A stretch of 58,638 nt of DNA, taken from an uncultured Lachnospiraceae bacterium (lineage in GTDB: Bacteria; Bacillota; Clostridia; Lachnospirales; Lachnospiraceae). Within the stretch, counting starts at the first letter, position 1. Every line of letters starts with the position of its first letter. The DNA is taken from contig CANREG010000009.1 in NCBI GenBank assembly GCA_947629565.1, positions 1-58,638 of the forward strand, read 5' to 3'. A program made the translations under genes and the position numbers. The notes beneath the pieces were generated by a model that did no database searches, was not told where the DNA came from, and was given only the letters and a program-made list of their open reading frames with translations. Positions 16,996 to 25,185 of this stretch are shown one piece after another.

Positions 16996-18390
16996 ATGAC
17001 AGCAGTTACAGATACGATTGCGGCAATATCCACAGGCATGAATCAGGGGGGAATTGGCGTTATCCGGGTAAGCGGAAGTGAGGCGGTTTCCATTGTGGAT
17101 TCTTTGTTTGTGCCAAAGAAAAAAGGGAAGGAAATCAGGAATTTAGATTCTTATACAGCTACTTACGGCAATATTGTGGAAAACGACGGGAAAGAGAATA
17201 AAATTATTGATGAAGTCATTGTACTGGTTATGAAAGCTCCTTGCACATATACCAGGGAAGATGTGGTGGAGATTGACTGCCATGGAGGAGCTTTCGTTAT
17301 GCAGCAGATTATGAAGCTGCTGATTAAAAAAGGCGCAAGAATTGCCGAGCCGGGAGAATTTACAAAGCGCGCTTTTTTAAATGGACGGCTGGATTTATCT
17401 CAGGCGGAATCAGTTATGGATTTGATTTCTGCCAAAAGCGAAATAGCCGCTAAGACAGCAATCTCCCAGTTAAAGGGAAATCTCCGCTATGAGATTGAGA
17501 ATATGAGAAAAGAGTTGATACATCATATTGCCTATATTGAATCTGCATTAGATGATCCGGAGCATTACAGCTTAGATAGATTCTCAGATACCTTAGATAA
17601 GATTCTTGTGAAAAAAGAGAAAGAAATTTCTCACTTAATTCAAACCGCAGAAGATGGAAAATTGTTAAAAGAGGGTATCCGCACTGTAATTTCAGGAAAA
17701 CCCAATGCGGGAAAATCTTCTATATTAAATGTTCTTATGGGGAGAGAGCGGGCCATTGTAACGGAGATTGCCGGTACTACCAGGGATACCTTAGAGGAAT
17801 TTATCTGCATTAAGGGGATTCCTTTGAATATTGTGGATACTGCCGGAATCCACAACACAGAAGATGTGGTGGAAAAGATTGGCGTAGATAAATCTTTAGC
17901 CGCTATGGAGGAGGCCGACCTGATTCTTTATATTGTAGATTCTTCCATACCTTTAGATAAGAATGATTATCAGATTATGGACAAGCTTCAGGACAGACAG
18001 GTTATTGTCTTGCAGAATAAATCTGATTTAAAAAATGTGACAACCCAGTCGGATATTTTAAAGCATTTGAATAAAAAGATAATTCCTATCAGTGCAAAGG
18101 AGCAGACCGGTTTTGAAGAGTTGTATGAGGAACTGAAAAATATGTTCTTCCATGGAGAGGTTTCCTATAATGATGAAATATGCATTACCAGCATGAGACA
18201 GAAGGAAGCCTTAGAACAGGCTCTTGCCTCTGTGCGGATGGTTCGGAAAAGCATTGCCGATGGCATGCCGGAGGATTTCTATTCCATTGACCTGATGGCG
18301 GCTTATGAGCGGTTAGGTTATATTATCGGAGAAGCCGTAGAAGATGATTTAGTGGATACCATTTTCCGGGAATTTTGTATGGGTAAATAG
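16996..18390 (+). CDS. mnmE: tRNA modification GTPase MnmE
   Basis: A 464-residue GTPase that, with MnmG, installs the cmnm5 group on wobble uridine 34 of tRNAs. The N-terminal tetrahydrofolate-binding domain holds GGIGVIRVSGSEA and the catalytic neighbourhood DCHGG. The inserted G domain has G1 GKPNAGKSS (234-242), the G2/G3 region GTTRDT and DTAGIH, and G4 NKSD. The invariant C-terminal tetrapeptide CMGK (461-464) carries the required cysteine. The GAGGT Shine-Dalgarno selects ATG 16996. mnmG follows after a 129-base spacer with its own promoter. Confidence 0.96.
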   Translation: MTAVTDTIAAISTGMNQGGIGVIRVSGSEAVSIVDSLFVPKKKGKEIRNLDSYTATYGNIVENDGKENKIIDEVIVLVMKAPCTYTREDVVEIDCHGGAFVMQQIMKLLIKKGARIAEPGEFTKRAFLNGRLDLSQAESVMDLISAKSEIAAKTAISQLKGNLRYEIENMRKELIHHIAYIESALDDPEHYSLDRFSDTLDKILVKKEKEISHLIQTAEDGKLLKEGIRTVISGKPNAGKSSILNVLMGRERAIVTEIAGTTRDTLEEFICIKGIPLNIVDTAGIHNTEDVVEKIGVDKSLAAMEEADLILYIVDSSIPLDKNDYQIMDKLQDRQVIVLQNKSDLKNVTTQSDILKHLNKKIIPISAKEQTGFEELYEELKNMFFHGEVSYNDEICITSMRQKEALEQALASVRMVRKSIADGMPEDFYSIDLMAAYERLGYIIGEAVEDDLVDTIFREFCMGK

Positions 18391-18444
18391 AGATTATTTG
18401 TTTTCATTAAGGATTAAGGAATGATTATGCACATGGATTAAGAG

Positions 18445-18473
18445 TTGATTTAAAGCGGGGTTATGGCTATAAT
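18445..18473 (+). promoter_or_regulatory. mnmG promoter
   Basis: TTGATT (18445-18450), 17-base spacer, consensus TATAAT (18468-18473), about 40 bases before the mnmG ATG. It implies mnmG (and probably the GNAT gene behind it) can be transcribed independently of mnmE. Confidence 0.7.
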
Positions 18474-18519
18474 TAAGTTTGTATATCTGATAAGAAGGAT
18501 TGTAAATTAGGAGCATAAT

Positions 18520-20436
18520 ATGAATACCATACAGGAAAAATATGACGCCATAGTCGTAGGCGCCGGCCATGCGGGCTGTGAGGCGGCTTTAGCCTTAGCG
18601 CGGCTTGGCTTTGAGACGATTATCTTTACCGTCAGCATGGACAGCGTGGCGATGATGCCCTGCAACCCGAATATCGGCGGTTCCTCTAAGGGACATCTGG
18701 TAAGGGAAGTGGACGCATTAGGCGGGGAAATGGGAAAAAATATCGATAAGACCTATATTCAGTCTAAAATGCTGAACCAGTCCAAGGGACCGGCGGTTCA
18801 TTCTTTAAGAGCGCAGGCGGATAAGGCGGAATACACAAGACAGATGCGCATGACCATGGAAAATACGGAGCATTTAACCCTGCGTCAGGCCGAGGTTTCA
18901 GAAATTATGACGGAGACGGAAAATGGCCGTTTGGCTGTAAAAGGCGTGAAGACCAGATCCGGCGCCGCTTATTATGCAAAAGTGGTGATTTTGTGCACAG
19001 GCGTATATTTAAAGGCGAGATGTATCTATGGAGATGTGGTAAACCATACCGGACCAAACGGACTTTCAGCAGCCAACGATCTTTCGGATTCTCTGGTTAA
19101 AAACGGGATTCCACTGCGCCGCTTTAAAACGGGTACGCCCGCAAGAATTGATAAGCGGAGCATTGATTTTTCCAAAATGGAAGAACAAAAGGGAGATGAA
19201 ACCATTGTTCCGTTTTCCTTTACCAATCGGGAAGAAGACATTAAGCGGGAACAGATTAGCTGCTGGCTCACCTATACCAACGAGGAAACCCATACAATCA
19301 TAAGAAATAATATTGACCGTTCTCCTTTATTTTCCGGCGCTATTGAGGGAACCGGACCAAGATACTGTCCGTCTATTGAAGACAAGGTTATGAAGTTTGC
19401 GGATAAGGACAGACATCAGGTATTTGTGGAGCCGGAGGGCGAATTTACTAATGAAATGTATATCGGTGGTATGAGCTCCTCTCTGCCGGAAGATGTGCAG
19501 TACGCTATGTACCGAAGTGTGCCGGGTTTGGAAAATGCTCGGATTGTGAGAAATGCCTACGCTATAGAGTATGACTGTATCAGCGCTTTATTGTTGAAGC
19601 CTTCTTTGGAATTTAAGGAGGTGGAGGGACTCTTTTCCGCCGGGCAGATGAACGGAAGCTCTGGTTATGAGGAAGCGGCGGCCCAGGGGTTAATGGCGGG
19701 AATCAACGGGGCGAGAAAATTGCAGGGAAAAGAAGCCGTTGTGTTGGACCGTTCACAGGCTTATATCGGCGTATTGATTGATGACTTAGTAACAAAGGAG
19801 ACAAAGGAGCCTTATCGTATGATGACTTCCAGGGCAGAGTACCGGCTGCTGCTGCGGCAGGATAATGCAGATTTGCGTCTGACGGAGATCGGATATGAGA
19901 TTGGACTGATTGATGAAGAGAGATATAGTAAATTTTGCAAAAAAAGGGAACTGATTGAAAGAGAGATAAGCCGTTTAAATGAAACCATGGTTGGCGCCAA
20001 CAGTAAGGTACAGGAGTTTCTTGAAGAAAACGGAAGCACTACATTAAAGACAGCGGCCTCTTTAGCTGATTTGATTAAACGCCCGGAGCTTAGCTATGAG
20101 CAGATCGCCCCGCTTGACAGCGAAAGGCAGATGCTTTATGAAACGCCTTTTTATCAGGAGGCCATAACAAAAGAGGTAATCGAGCAGATTAATATTGAAT
20201 TAAAATATGACGGCTACATTAGACGGCAGAAATCTCAGGTGGAACATTTTAAGAAACTGGAGAAAAAGAAGATTCCGGATGATATTGATTATGAACAGAT
20301 TCATAATCTGAGAAAGGAAGCAAGACAGAAATTAAATGCCATTCGTCCGGAAAATATCGGACAGGCTTCCCGCATTTCCGGCGTATCACCGGCAGATATT
20401 TCCGTACTGTTAATCTATCTGAAAGAGTTCCACTGA
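18520..20436 (+). CDS. mnmG: tRNA uridine-34 carboxymethylaminomethyl-modifying enzyme MnmG
   Basis: A 638-residue FAD/NADH-binding partner of MnmE (also GidA). The N-terminal dinucleotide fold is [19 protein letters not shown] (about 12-30). Further signatures are [26 protein letters not shown] near 47-72, the FAD motif CTGVYLKAR, and [11 protein letters not shown]. The C-terminal helical domain that recognises tRNA and MnmE (PEDIDYEQI-like, here [18 protein letters not shown]) is complete and ends [19 protein letters not shown]-like. Length matches the family exactly. Confidence 0.97.
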   Translation: MNTIQEKYDAIVVGAGHAGCEAALALARLGFETIIFTVSMDSVAMMPCNPNIGGSSKGHLVREVDALGGEMGKNIDKTYIQSKMLNQSKGPAVHSLRAQADKAEYTRQMRMTMENTEHLTLRQAEVSEIMTETENGRLAVKGVKTRSGAAYYAKVVILCTGVYLKARCIYGDVVNHTGPNGLSAANDLSDSLVKNGIPLRRFKTGTPARIDKRSIDFSKMEEQKGDETIVPFSFTNREEDIKREQISCWLTYTNEETHTIIRNNIDRSPLFSGAIEGTGPRYCPSIEDKVMKFADKDRHQVFVEPEGEFTNEMYIGGMSSSLPEDVQYAMYRSVPGLENARIVRNAYAIEYDCISALLLKPSLEFKEVEGLFSAGQMNGSSGYEEAAAQGLMAGINGARKLQGKEAVVLDRSQAYIGVLIDDLVTKETKEPYRMMTSRAEYRLLLRQDNADLRLTEIGYEIGLIDEERYSKFCKKRELIEREISRLNETMVGANSKVQEFLEENGSTTLKTAASLADLIKRPELSYEQIAPLDSERQMLYETPFYQEAITKEVIEQINIELKYDGYIRRQKSQVEHFKKLEKKKIPDDIDYEQIHNLRKEARQKLNAIRPENIGQASRISGVSPADISVLLIYLKEFH

Positions 20437-20474
20437 TTGATAAAGAGAAATATGATAAAAGGGAGAAATGAAAT

Positions 20475-20951
20475 ATGGATATTCGTCGCGCAGAGGAAAG
20501 AGATATAGAGGGAATCAATAAATTATTGTATCAGGTATTGATGGTACATCACAACGGAAGACCGGATTTATTTAAGGCCAACACCAAAAAATATACAGAC
20601 GAGGAATTGTTAGAGATAATGAAGGATAACAAAAGGCCGATTTTTGTGGGCGTTAATGAAAACAATGAGGTGTTGGGTTACGCCTTTTGCGTATTTCAGC
20701 AGCATATCGGGGATAACGTGTTGACAGAGATAAAGACTTTATATATTGACGATCTCTGTGTAGATGAAAATATCCGCAGGCAGCATATCGGAAAGCAGCT
20801 TTATGAGTATGTAATCCGCTATGCAAGCGAACAAGGCTGCTATAATGTGACTTTAAATGCATGGTCCTGCAATCCCGGCGCCCAGCGGTTTTATGAAAGC
20901 TGCGGCATGGTTCCCTATAAAGTGGGGATGGAGAAAAAATTATCCTTGTAA
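20475..20951 (+). CDS. GNAT-family N-acetyltransferase
   Basis: A 158-residue protein with the GNAT fold. It begins MDIRRAEERDIEGINKLLYQ. Motif A, the acetyl-CoA pyrophosphate loop, is LCVDENIRRQHIGKQLYEYV near 95-115 (consensus R/QxxGxG/A, here RRQHIGK). Motif B is NVTLNAWSCNPGAQRFYESCGM near 131-152. The substrate is unknown; a small molecule or protein N-terminus are both possible. Its start is 38 bases after mnmG. Together with the toxin-like unit that follows, it interrupts the usual mnmG-rsmG adjacency, which suggests an accessory insertion. Confidence 0.85.
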   Translation: MDIRRAEERDIEGINKLLYQVLMVHHNGRPDLFKANTKKYTDEELLEIMKDNKRPIFVGVNENNEVLGYAFCVFQQHIGDNVLTEIKTLYIDDLCVDENIRRQHIGKQLYEYVIRYASEQGCYNVTLNAWSCNPGAQRFYESCGMVPYKVGMEKKLSL

Positions 20952-20973
20952 TATACAAAATATTTGTTATAAT
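20946..20973 (+). promoter_or_regulatory. Promoter of the candidate antitoxin RNA
   Basis: TTGTAA (20946-20951, overlapping the end of the GNAT gene), 16-base spacer, consensus TATAAT (20968-20973). It is followed about 55 bases later by a terminator hairpin, so only a very short RNA would be made. Confidence 0.55.
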
Positions 20974-20979
20974 AAGGAT

Positions 20980-21063
20980 ATAAAAGCAGTCGCCACAGGA
21001 GTGGTTGACCGTAGAGAGTGTAAAGACCTTCCCAGACTGGTCAAAGTACAGGGAAGGTTTTTA
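20980..21063 (+). ncRNA. Candidate antisense RNA (antitoxin of a type I module)
   Basis: An approximately 84-base transcript is predicted from the promoter at 20946-20973. It ends in the hairpin ACCTTCCC (21026-21033) / GGGAAGGT (21051-21058) plus a T-run to 21062. It has no credible ORF. It converges on the small toxin-like ORF on the opposite strand (stop at 21069) and would pair with the 3' end of that mRNA if the mRNA extends past the same hairpin. This is the arrangement known for TxpA-RatA in B. subtilis. Transcript ends are inferred from sequence only. Confidence 0.5.
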
Positions 21064-21068
21064 CTGTT

Positions 21069-21155
21069 TTATCGGCATATGCTGAATATAAATGTCAGTA
21101 ATGTTATGAGAAACATACCAAAAGCCATAAGGTCTCTGAAATCAAAGTTTTTCAT
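21069..21155 (-). CDS. Candidate type I toxin, 28-residue membrane peptide
   Basis: A very short ORF of 28 codons. The peptide begins MKNFDFRDLMAFGMF, continues with a single hydrophobic span (about residues 9-26, LMAFGMFLITLLTFIFSI) and ends CR. Length, one transmembrane helix and composition match putative holin-like / type I toxin peptides of Firmicutes. GGAGG lies eight bases before ATG 21155; an ATG two codons earlier sits inside the Shine-Dalgarno. A consensus promoter is about 80 bases upstream, and the leader can fold just before the Shine-Dalgarno (CATTCTA/TAGAATG stem). A short convergent RNA faces its 3' end. Toxicity is inferred, not shown. Confidence 0.6.
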   Translation of the reverse strand: MKNFDFRDLMAFGMFLITLLTFIFSICR

Positions 21156-21185
21156 AAGCATCACCTCCATTCTATGTAGAATGAA

Positions 21186-21228
21186 GGCCAACCACCCTAT
21201 ACACGACTGCTGGTAGCAATTAGCTACA
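21186..21228 (-). promoter_or_regulatory. Structured 5' leader of the toxin-like mRNA
   Basis: From about 21228 the leader holds GTAGC/GCTAC (a 5-bp stem with 5-base loop) and then GCAGTCG, eight variable bases, GTGGTTG, one base, CC. The same spaced pattern (GCAGTCG-N8-GTGGTTG-N-CC) opens the antisense RNA at 20986-21010, on the other strand. The two transcripts therefore begin with related elements placed as an inverted repeat. Confidence 0.5.
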
Positions 21229-21234
21229 CACTAT

Positions 21235-21262
21235 ATTATACCATATAGTATAAATAATGCAA
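21235..21262 (-). promoter_or_regulatory. Promoter of the toxin-like gene
   Basis: Minus strand TTGCAT (21257-21262), 16-base spacer, consensus TATAAT (21235-21240). It sits back-to-back with the start of rsmG (ATG 21280), only 18 bases away. Confidence 0.6.
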
Positions 21263-21279
21263 GGGAATCCGATTAAATT

Positions 21280-22014
21280 ATGAATAACTTAAATCAAAAA
21301 TTATATCAATGGAATATAGAATTAACAGACTATCAAATAACTCAATTTGAGACTTATTATAACCTGCTAATTGAGACGAACAAGGTTATGAACTTGACCG
21401 CCATAACAGAAAAGCAGGAGGTAATTACCAAGCATTTTGTGGATTCTCTTGCATTGGCGGCGGTTTATCCGGATATCTGTGACGCCGATAAAAGCATAAA
21501 GCTTCTGGATTTGGGAACAGGGGCAGGTTTTCCGGGAATCCCGCTTAAGATTGCGTTTCCTCACCTGTCCATTACGCTTATGGATTCCCTGAACAAACGA
21601 ATCCGGTTTTTACAATCGGTAATTGACAGCCTGGAATTAAAGGATATCCATGCCGTCCATGGCAGAGCGGAGGAAGCGGGCCGGAATGTTGTTTACCGGG
21701 AACAGTATGATCTGTGCGTCAGCCGGGCGGTGGCGAATCTGTCAACGCTCAGTGAATATTGTATTCCTTTTGTAAAACCGGGAGGAAAATGTATTTCCTA
21801 CAAAGCGGCAGAGGTGGAGAAAGAGGTAGAAGAAGCGGAGACGGCAATCCATATTCTTGGCGGAAAATTAACCGCAGTTAAAAAATTGGTTCTTCCGGAT
21901 ACGGATATCGAACGCTCTTTTGTATTGATGGATAAGATAAAGGCAACGCCTAAGCCGTACCCCAGAAAGGCGGGAACTGCCAGCAGGGAGCCCATTAAAA
22001 AAACAGTCCGCTGA
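21280..22014 (+). CDS. rsmG: 16S rRNA (guanine-527-N7)-methyltransferase RsmG
   Basis: A 244-residue SAM-dependent methyltransferase (GidB) that modifies G527 in the 16S 530 loop. Loss of function gives low-level streptomycin resistance in other bacteria. The SAM-binding motif is LLDLGTGAGFPGIPLKIAFP near 70-89. NKRIRFLQSVIDSL follows, as does SRAVANLSTLSEYCIPFVKPGG. N-terminal MNLTAITEKQEVITKHFVDSL is also typical. Only a weak Shine-Dalgarno (AAGGGA) lies upstream. In most Firmicutes it directly follows mnmG. Here a GNAT gene and a toxin-like unit lie between. Confidence 0.95.
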   Translation: MNNLNQKLYQWNIELTDYQITQFETYYNLLIETNKVMNLTAITEKQEVITKHFVDSLALAAVYPDICDADKSIKLLDLGTGAGFPGIPLKIAFPHLSITLMDSLNKRIRFLQSVIDSLELKDIHAVHGRAEEAGRNVVYREQYDLCVSRAVANLSTLSEYCIPFVKPGGKCISYKAAEVEKEVEEAETAIHILGGKLTAVKKLVLPDTDIERSFVLMDKIKATPKPYPRKAGTASREPIKKTVR

Positions 22015-22035
22015 ATATCAGATGACTGTTTTTTT
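21997..22035. terminator. Bidirectional terminator between rsmG and the exonuclease gene
   Basis: AAAAAAACAGTC (21997-22008) pairs with GACTGTTTTTTT (22024-22035), with T-runs on both strands. The rsmG stop codon lies in the loop side, and the last bases of the minus-strand exonuclease gene overlap the right arm, so one structure ends both converging transcripts. Confidence 0.9.
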
Positions 22036-22996
22036 AAGATGCATTTTTCTTCTGCTGTCTTTTTTCTTTACGCCGGTCTCTTAACAAAATCTGGCGTTCC
22101 CGGATTCTCTCGTATTCTGTTTTATTGATTTTTTCAACGGTCTTGACAACAAAGACCTTACCCTCCTGGGTAAATTTGAATTTTACTTTTCCGCAAATCA
22201 GGCCATGGTTCCAACATTTTCCTACGCAGATTTGTGTGGTGGGATTGTTGATAAACCACCGGATTTTCTTGGAAAGCTTTCGGTTGCATTTGTGACAGCG
22301 GAGCGTGGCTATGTTCTTATCGTTCATGGCCTCTTTTTTGCTGTCAAAGGTTCGGGTAATATATTCGCTGTAGTTAATGTGCTGGGAAGTAATCTCTTCA
22401 TCTTCACAGGTGGGATAGTGGTAAAAGTCGATGCTGTACATATCGGAAAGCTTCTTCCGGTTCATTTTCTGGAAGATTCTGGCAGTATAGTAAGCGTCGT
22501 TTTCTGCACAGTGGAAAGGCTCGTCAATGGGAATATCCAAATCGGTTACCACCTTTTCCAAACTGGGCATCTGGCTTTTGTCACCGAGATGATTAATGGC
22601 ATAAATTTCCTGAAGATTATAAAATTTTAAAGGGAAGTGAAACTCCTTCAAATAATAAAAATCCATATTCTGCTGAAGGTAGGTTAAATCCAACGGTCCC
22701 CAGGTACAGAACATATAATCTTCGCCGCACCATTTTTTAAATTCCCGAAATACCACATCGAAGGGGCGGCCTGTCCGGAGAAGCGCCTCGTCATAATTGA
22801 GAAGCTCCCGAATCTGCGATTGAAGTTTCCTATATAATCTGGGCTTGATGATGCTTCCGTATCGGTCGATAATATTAAATTGTTCATCAAGTTTAGTGGC
22901 ACCAATTTCAATAATCTCAAATGGCAGCCGGGCATTTTCCTTTGCGTGTCCGGAAGCACACTGGTTCCATTCTAAATCCATAACAATGTAATTCAT
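22034..22996 (-). CDS. DEDDh 3'-5' exonuclease with C-terminal zinc ribbon
   Basis: A 320-residue DnaQ/RNase T-fold exonuclease. The metal ligands are visible: Asp7 and Glu9 in VMDLEWNQ, Asp103 in WGPLDLTYL, and His162/Asp167 in FHCAENDAYY (HxAxxD, the DEDDh type). After residue 200 a second part carries CHKCNRKLSKKIRWF and, about 23 residues on, CVGKCWNHGLICGK, resembling a zinc ribbon, then a basic tail. Such KapD-like enzymes may trim RNA or DNA, and the substrate is unknown. It ends the minus-strand run that starts upstream at argS or earlier. Domain I is firmly supported; the zinc-binding part is inferred. Confidence 0.82.
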   Translation of the reverse strand: MNYIVMDLEWNQCASGHAKENARLPFEIIEIGATKLDEQFNIIDRYGSIIKPRLYRKLQSQIRELLNYDEALLRTGRPFDVVFREFKKWCGEDYMFCTWGPLDLTYLQQNMDFYYLKEFHFPLKFYNLQEIYAINHLGDKSQMPSLEKVVTDLDIPIDEPFHCAENDAYYTARIFQKMNRKKLSDMYSIDFYHYPTCEDEEITSQHINYSEYITRTFDSKKEAMNDKNIATLRCHKCNRKLSKKIRWFINNPTTQICVGKCWNHGLICGKVKFKFTQEGKVFVVKTVEKINKTEYERIRERQILLRDRRKEKRQQKKNAS

Positions 22997-23014
22997 ATTA
23001 TGGTCCTTCCGGTT

Positions 23015-23587
23015 TTAATTTGCTCTCATTCTTCTTACATTATCCTGACTGTTGTTGTAATAGGTGTCCAGAGTCTTGTTAATCTCTTCCAACACCTCCA
23101 TGGTTTCCTTAGAGGTACTGGAGGTATTGCCATTCAACTGAACTAACAGTTTGGAAATCCGTTCGGAGCTGTTCAATGTACGGTTATTATTCTCCTGATT
23201 CTTCTTTACTAAAATCTTGGTACAAAGTTTCTGCTGTTCAATAAGCTGCGCATTCAACCGTTGATTTTCTTCCGTTAAATGCTGAATCTGTTGTAACAGC
23301 GCCTCATGCTGTCTGCCGCCTGCAGTCTCCTCCCGCTTGGCGACGGAGTAAATACCTTTCTCCACCTTAACCAGCTCGGTCTGCTTATCAATAGACGCCT
23401 CGGAAATCTCGTCAATCTTTTTGACGATGCTGTCCACCAGAAAATATGTATCTGCCAGAGCAATTAACCCGAAGACGATAATCAACTGAATCATATTCGG
23501 TACATTCAGAATCAAATATAACAAAATTAAAATGGACGCCACAAAACCTACGGCGCTGAAAGTCAGATTAGACTTTTTTATGTTCAT
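23015..23587 (-). CDS. Membrane-anchored coiled-coil protein
   Basis: A 190-residue protein, not recognised. Two close hydrophobic spans (about 9-29 LTFSAVGFVASILILLYLI and 33-53 IQLIIVFGLIALADTYFLV) are followed by a long polar, heptad-like region (VKKIDEISEASIDKQTELVK ... LTEENQRLNAQLIEQQ). The end is Asn/Ser-rich. The start at 23587 (MNIKKSN) has a strong AAGGAGG. The longer frame from 23641 reads through the tRNA-Arg gene and is an artefact. Coiled-coil membrane proteins near parAB may act in envelope organisation. That is speculation. Confidence 0.65.
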   Translation of the reverse strand: MNIKKSNLTFSAVGFVASILILLYLILNVPNMIQLIIVFGLIALADTYFLVDSIVKKIDEISEASIDKQTELVKVEKGIYSVAKREETAGGRQHEALLQQIQHLTEENQRLNAQLIEQQKLCTKILVKKNQENNNRTLNSSERISKLLVQLNGNTSSTSKETMEVLEEINKTLDTYYNNSQDNVRRMRAN

Positions 23588-23614
23588 AAGATACCTCCTT
23601 CCTTTATACAAAAG

Positions 23615-23686
23615 TGCACCCGGCGGGAATCGAACCCACAATTATTCTTTAGGAGAGAATTGTTATATCCATTTAACTACGGGTAC
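23615..23686 (-). tRNA. tRNA-Arg (anticodon CCU)
   Basis: A 72-base class I tRNA on the minus strand. The acceptor stem GTACCCG (23686-23680) pairs with CGGGTGC (23622-23616), discriminator A at 23615. The anticodon loop CTCCTAA gives CCT (23651-23653), reading AGG. The T loop GGTTCGATTCC is intact. CCA is not encoded. It lies 28 bases upstream of the membrane-protein start, which may be transcribed with it. Confidence 0.95.
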
Positions 23687-23698
23687 AATGTCTGTTAT

Positions 23699-23727
23699 AT
23701 TATACATGAAAATTCAGGTAAAGTCTA
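23699..23727 (-). promoter_or_regulatory. Possible promoter of tRNA-Arg
   Basis: Minus strand TAGACT (23722-23727), 17-base spacer, consensus TATAAT (23699-23704), 13 bases before the tRNA. It overlaps the 3' end of the DUF3881-like gene. Confidence 0.55.
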
Positions 23728-24598
23728 CCTGTCCCTGCAACCAGATAATTCCTTTGAATCTCCGGCCAATCGCAGGCTCGCCCTGCAAGTCGAGAGCATT
23801 GATTGCAACATTTAACAGTATGTCATTACAGATGATAGATAGATTATACACCATTTCGTTGGAAAATTCATTAGTAATTTGTTCAATATTTTGAATGATT
23901 CCCAAAATGGAATAGTGTTCGTTGTCAATGCCGTAGGGCATAAAATATGTTTCTACCACCGTCAGCAGGTCTTCATCTTTGATTCTCTTAGTCACTAAAG
24001 AATACATATCCATATCGCAGATTGTTAAATTTTCCAAAGCGTCCATGTCGCCGGACTTTGCCTTGGCAATTAAATTCTGGCGGTCCTTGCTGCTGATGGG
24101 TTGCTTGTCATAAGGGCAGACCAAATGGTCTAAATGTACGCCAAAAAGGATACGCCCCTCCATGGATAAAGCGCCGAACTTTACTCTTTTTGGTGAATGG
24201 TAATAGTTATTGAGCCAGGTGCTTCTCACATAATCTACAATGTTTTGCAAGTTATAGATGAGCGTCATGCCCAGATTATAATCGTCGCACACGCCGGAAT
24301 AAGCCTCTTTATCTGTGTGGGGCTCTATCTGGATATCGTTCTGCGTGGTGGTATGGTGGCCTGCGCAGTAGGGGAAGGAATGATCAATGTGAAACAGACC
24401 TTCCTTATCATATTCTCCGACAACGGAAATCCCCAGTGGACCGCCAAAAGAACGGTTAATCTGTACAAGTTTAATGTCAGACCGGATTTCAATTTCACGG
24501 CGAAAAGTGGCGTCGTTTAATGCGGCAGTAATAATTTTATTCTGTTCAATTTTGCTTTTTACTTTACTGAATCCGATAGCCCGTAAATAGCTATGCAT
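23714..24598 (-). CDS. DUF3881-like protein
   Basis: A 294-residue soluble protein with no signal peptide or membrane span. The opening MHSYLRAIGFSKVKSKIEQNK and the Lachnospiraceae-typical location near parAB recall DUF3881, recognised from memory and not by search. Internal features include GPLGISVVGEYDKEG, HIDHSFPYCAGHH, a DYNLGMTLIYNLQNIVDYV helix and CNDILLNVAINALDLQGEPAIGRRFKG near the end. The function is unknown. It follows the DUF4446-like gene after 13 bases and belongs to the same operon as parB. Confidence 0.65.
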   Translation of the reverse strand: MHSYLRAIGFSKVKSKIEQNKIITAALNDATFRREIEIRSDIKLVQINRSFGGPLGISVVGEYDKEGLFHIDHSFPYCAGHHTTTQNDIQIEPHTDKEAYSGVCDDYNLGMTLIYNLQNIVDYVRSTWLNNYYHSPKRVKFGALSMEGRILFGVHLDHLVCPYDKQPISSKDRQNLIAKAKSGDMDALENLTICDMDMYSLVTKRIKDEDLLTVVETYFMPYGIDNEHYSILGIIQNIEQITNEFSNEMVYNLSIICNDILLNVAINALDLQGEPAIGRRFKGIIWLQGQVDFT

Positions 24599-24611
24599 GA
24601 AAGATCACTCC

Positions 24612-25169
24612 CTAATAACCAATTTCCGGTTTTCTTTCTTCTCTTTCCTTAGCGGCTTCCTTTGCCCCGTCTTTTCCCATGGCTACATTTAACGCCAGCC
24701 GTTCTTCTTCTGACAATACATAGTAGGATTCCTCGTTGGTTACCTCCTTACAATAAGTAAAACAGCCCTCTCTGCTATGCATGGAGGTAATGATGATTCC
24801 GTCGTGGTTCTCTGTCAGCAGGGCAAGGGAAAAACTTAACTTGCCGGACATTTCCTTAAAAGCGTCATATTTTACCAGACCGATTTTGCAGAAGGTCGTT
24901 AAGAACTTGTCGTTGATTAAATCAATATCCCGGTTCTGTTGCTTTTCATTTTTCACAATCTGGCGTATTTCCGAAAATCGTTTTGTAATTACTTCTTCTA
25001 AATTAGCGGCGTCTCTGCCGGTAGTGAATTTGGACAATCTTTTATTTAATTTATTATATTTGGAAATAATTGTCAATATCCATATAAATTGCAAAAATAC
25101 AATCACAATTAAAAGGATAACAATCCAATCGGTACTGATTCCGATGGATTCAAAAATTTTGGTTTCCAT
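24612..25169 (-). CDS. DUF4446-like membrane protein
   Basis: A 185-residue protein with one N-terminal transmembrane helix (WIVILLIVIVFLQFIWILTI, about 14-33), then a cytoplasmic domain. The part GLVKYDAFKEMSGKLSFSLALL and GIIITSMHSREGCFTYCKEV near the centre matches DUF4446, a family commonly found just downstream of parB in Firmicutes. The tail is charged (DGAKEAAKEREERK). The function is unknown. It starts 16 bases after parB, so co-transcription is certain enough. A role near the chromosome-partition machinery is suggested only by position. Confidence 0.75.
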   Translation of the reverse strand: METKIFESIGISTDWIVILLIVIVFLQFIWILTIISKYNKLNKRLSKFTTGRDAANLEEVITKRFSEIRQIVKNEKQQNRDIDLINDKFLTTFCKIGLVKYDAFKEMSGKLSFSLALLTENHDGIIITSMHSREGCFTYCKEVTNEESYYVLSEEERLALNVAMGKDGAKEAAKEREERKPEIGY

Positions 25170-25185
25170 ACGATATAATCCTCAT

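Noticed and set aside
20986-21210. Insertion sequence remnant suspected from the inverted GCAGTCG...GTGGTTG elements
   Set aside because: No transposase fragment or terminal repeats. Promoters, a Shine-Dalgarno and a terminator fit a toxin/antisense unit better.
23588-23641. N-terminal extension (MWVRFPPGALLYKGR) of the coiled-coil membrane protein
   Set aside because: This part is read through the 3' half of the tRNA-Arg gene. The pattern WVRFPPG is a known artefact of translating tRNA genes, and a strong AAGGAGG marks ATG 23587.
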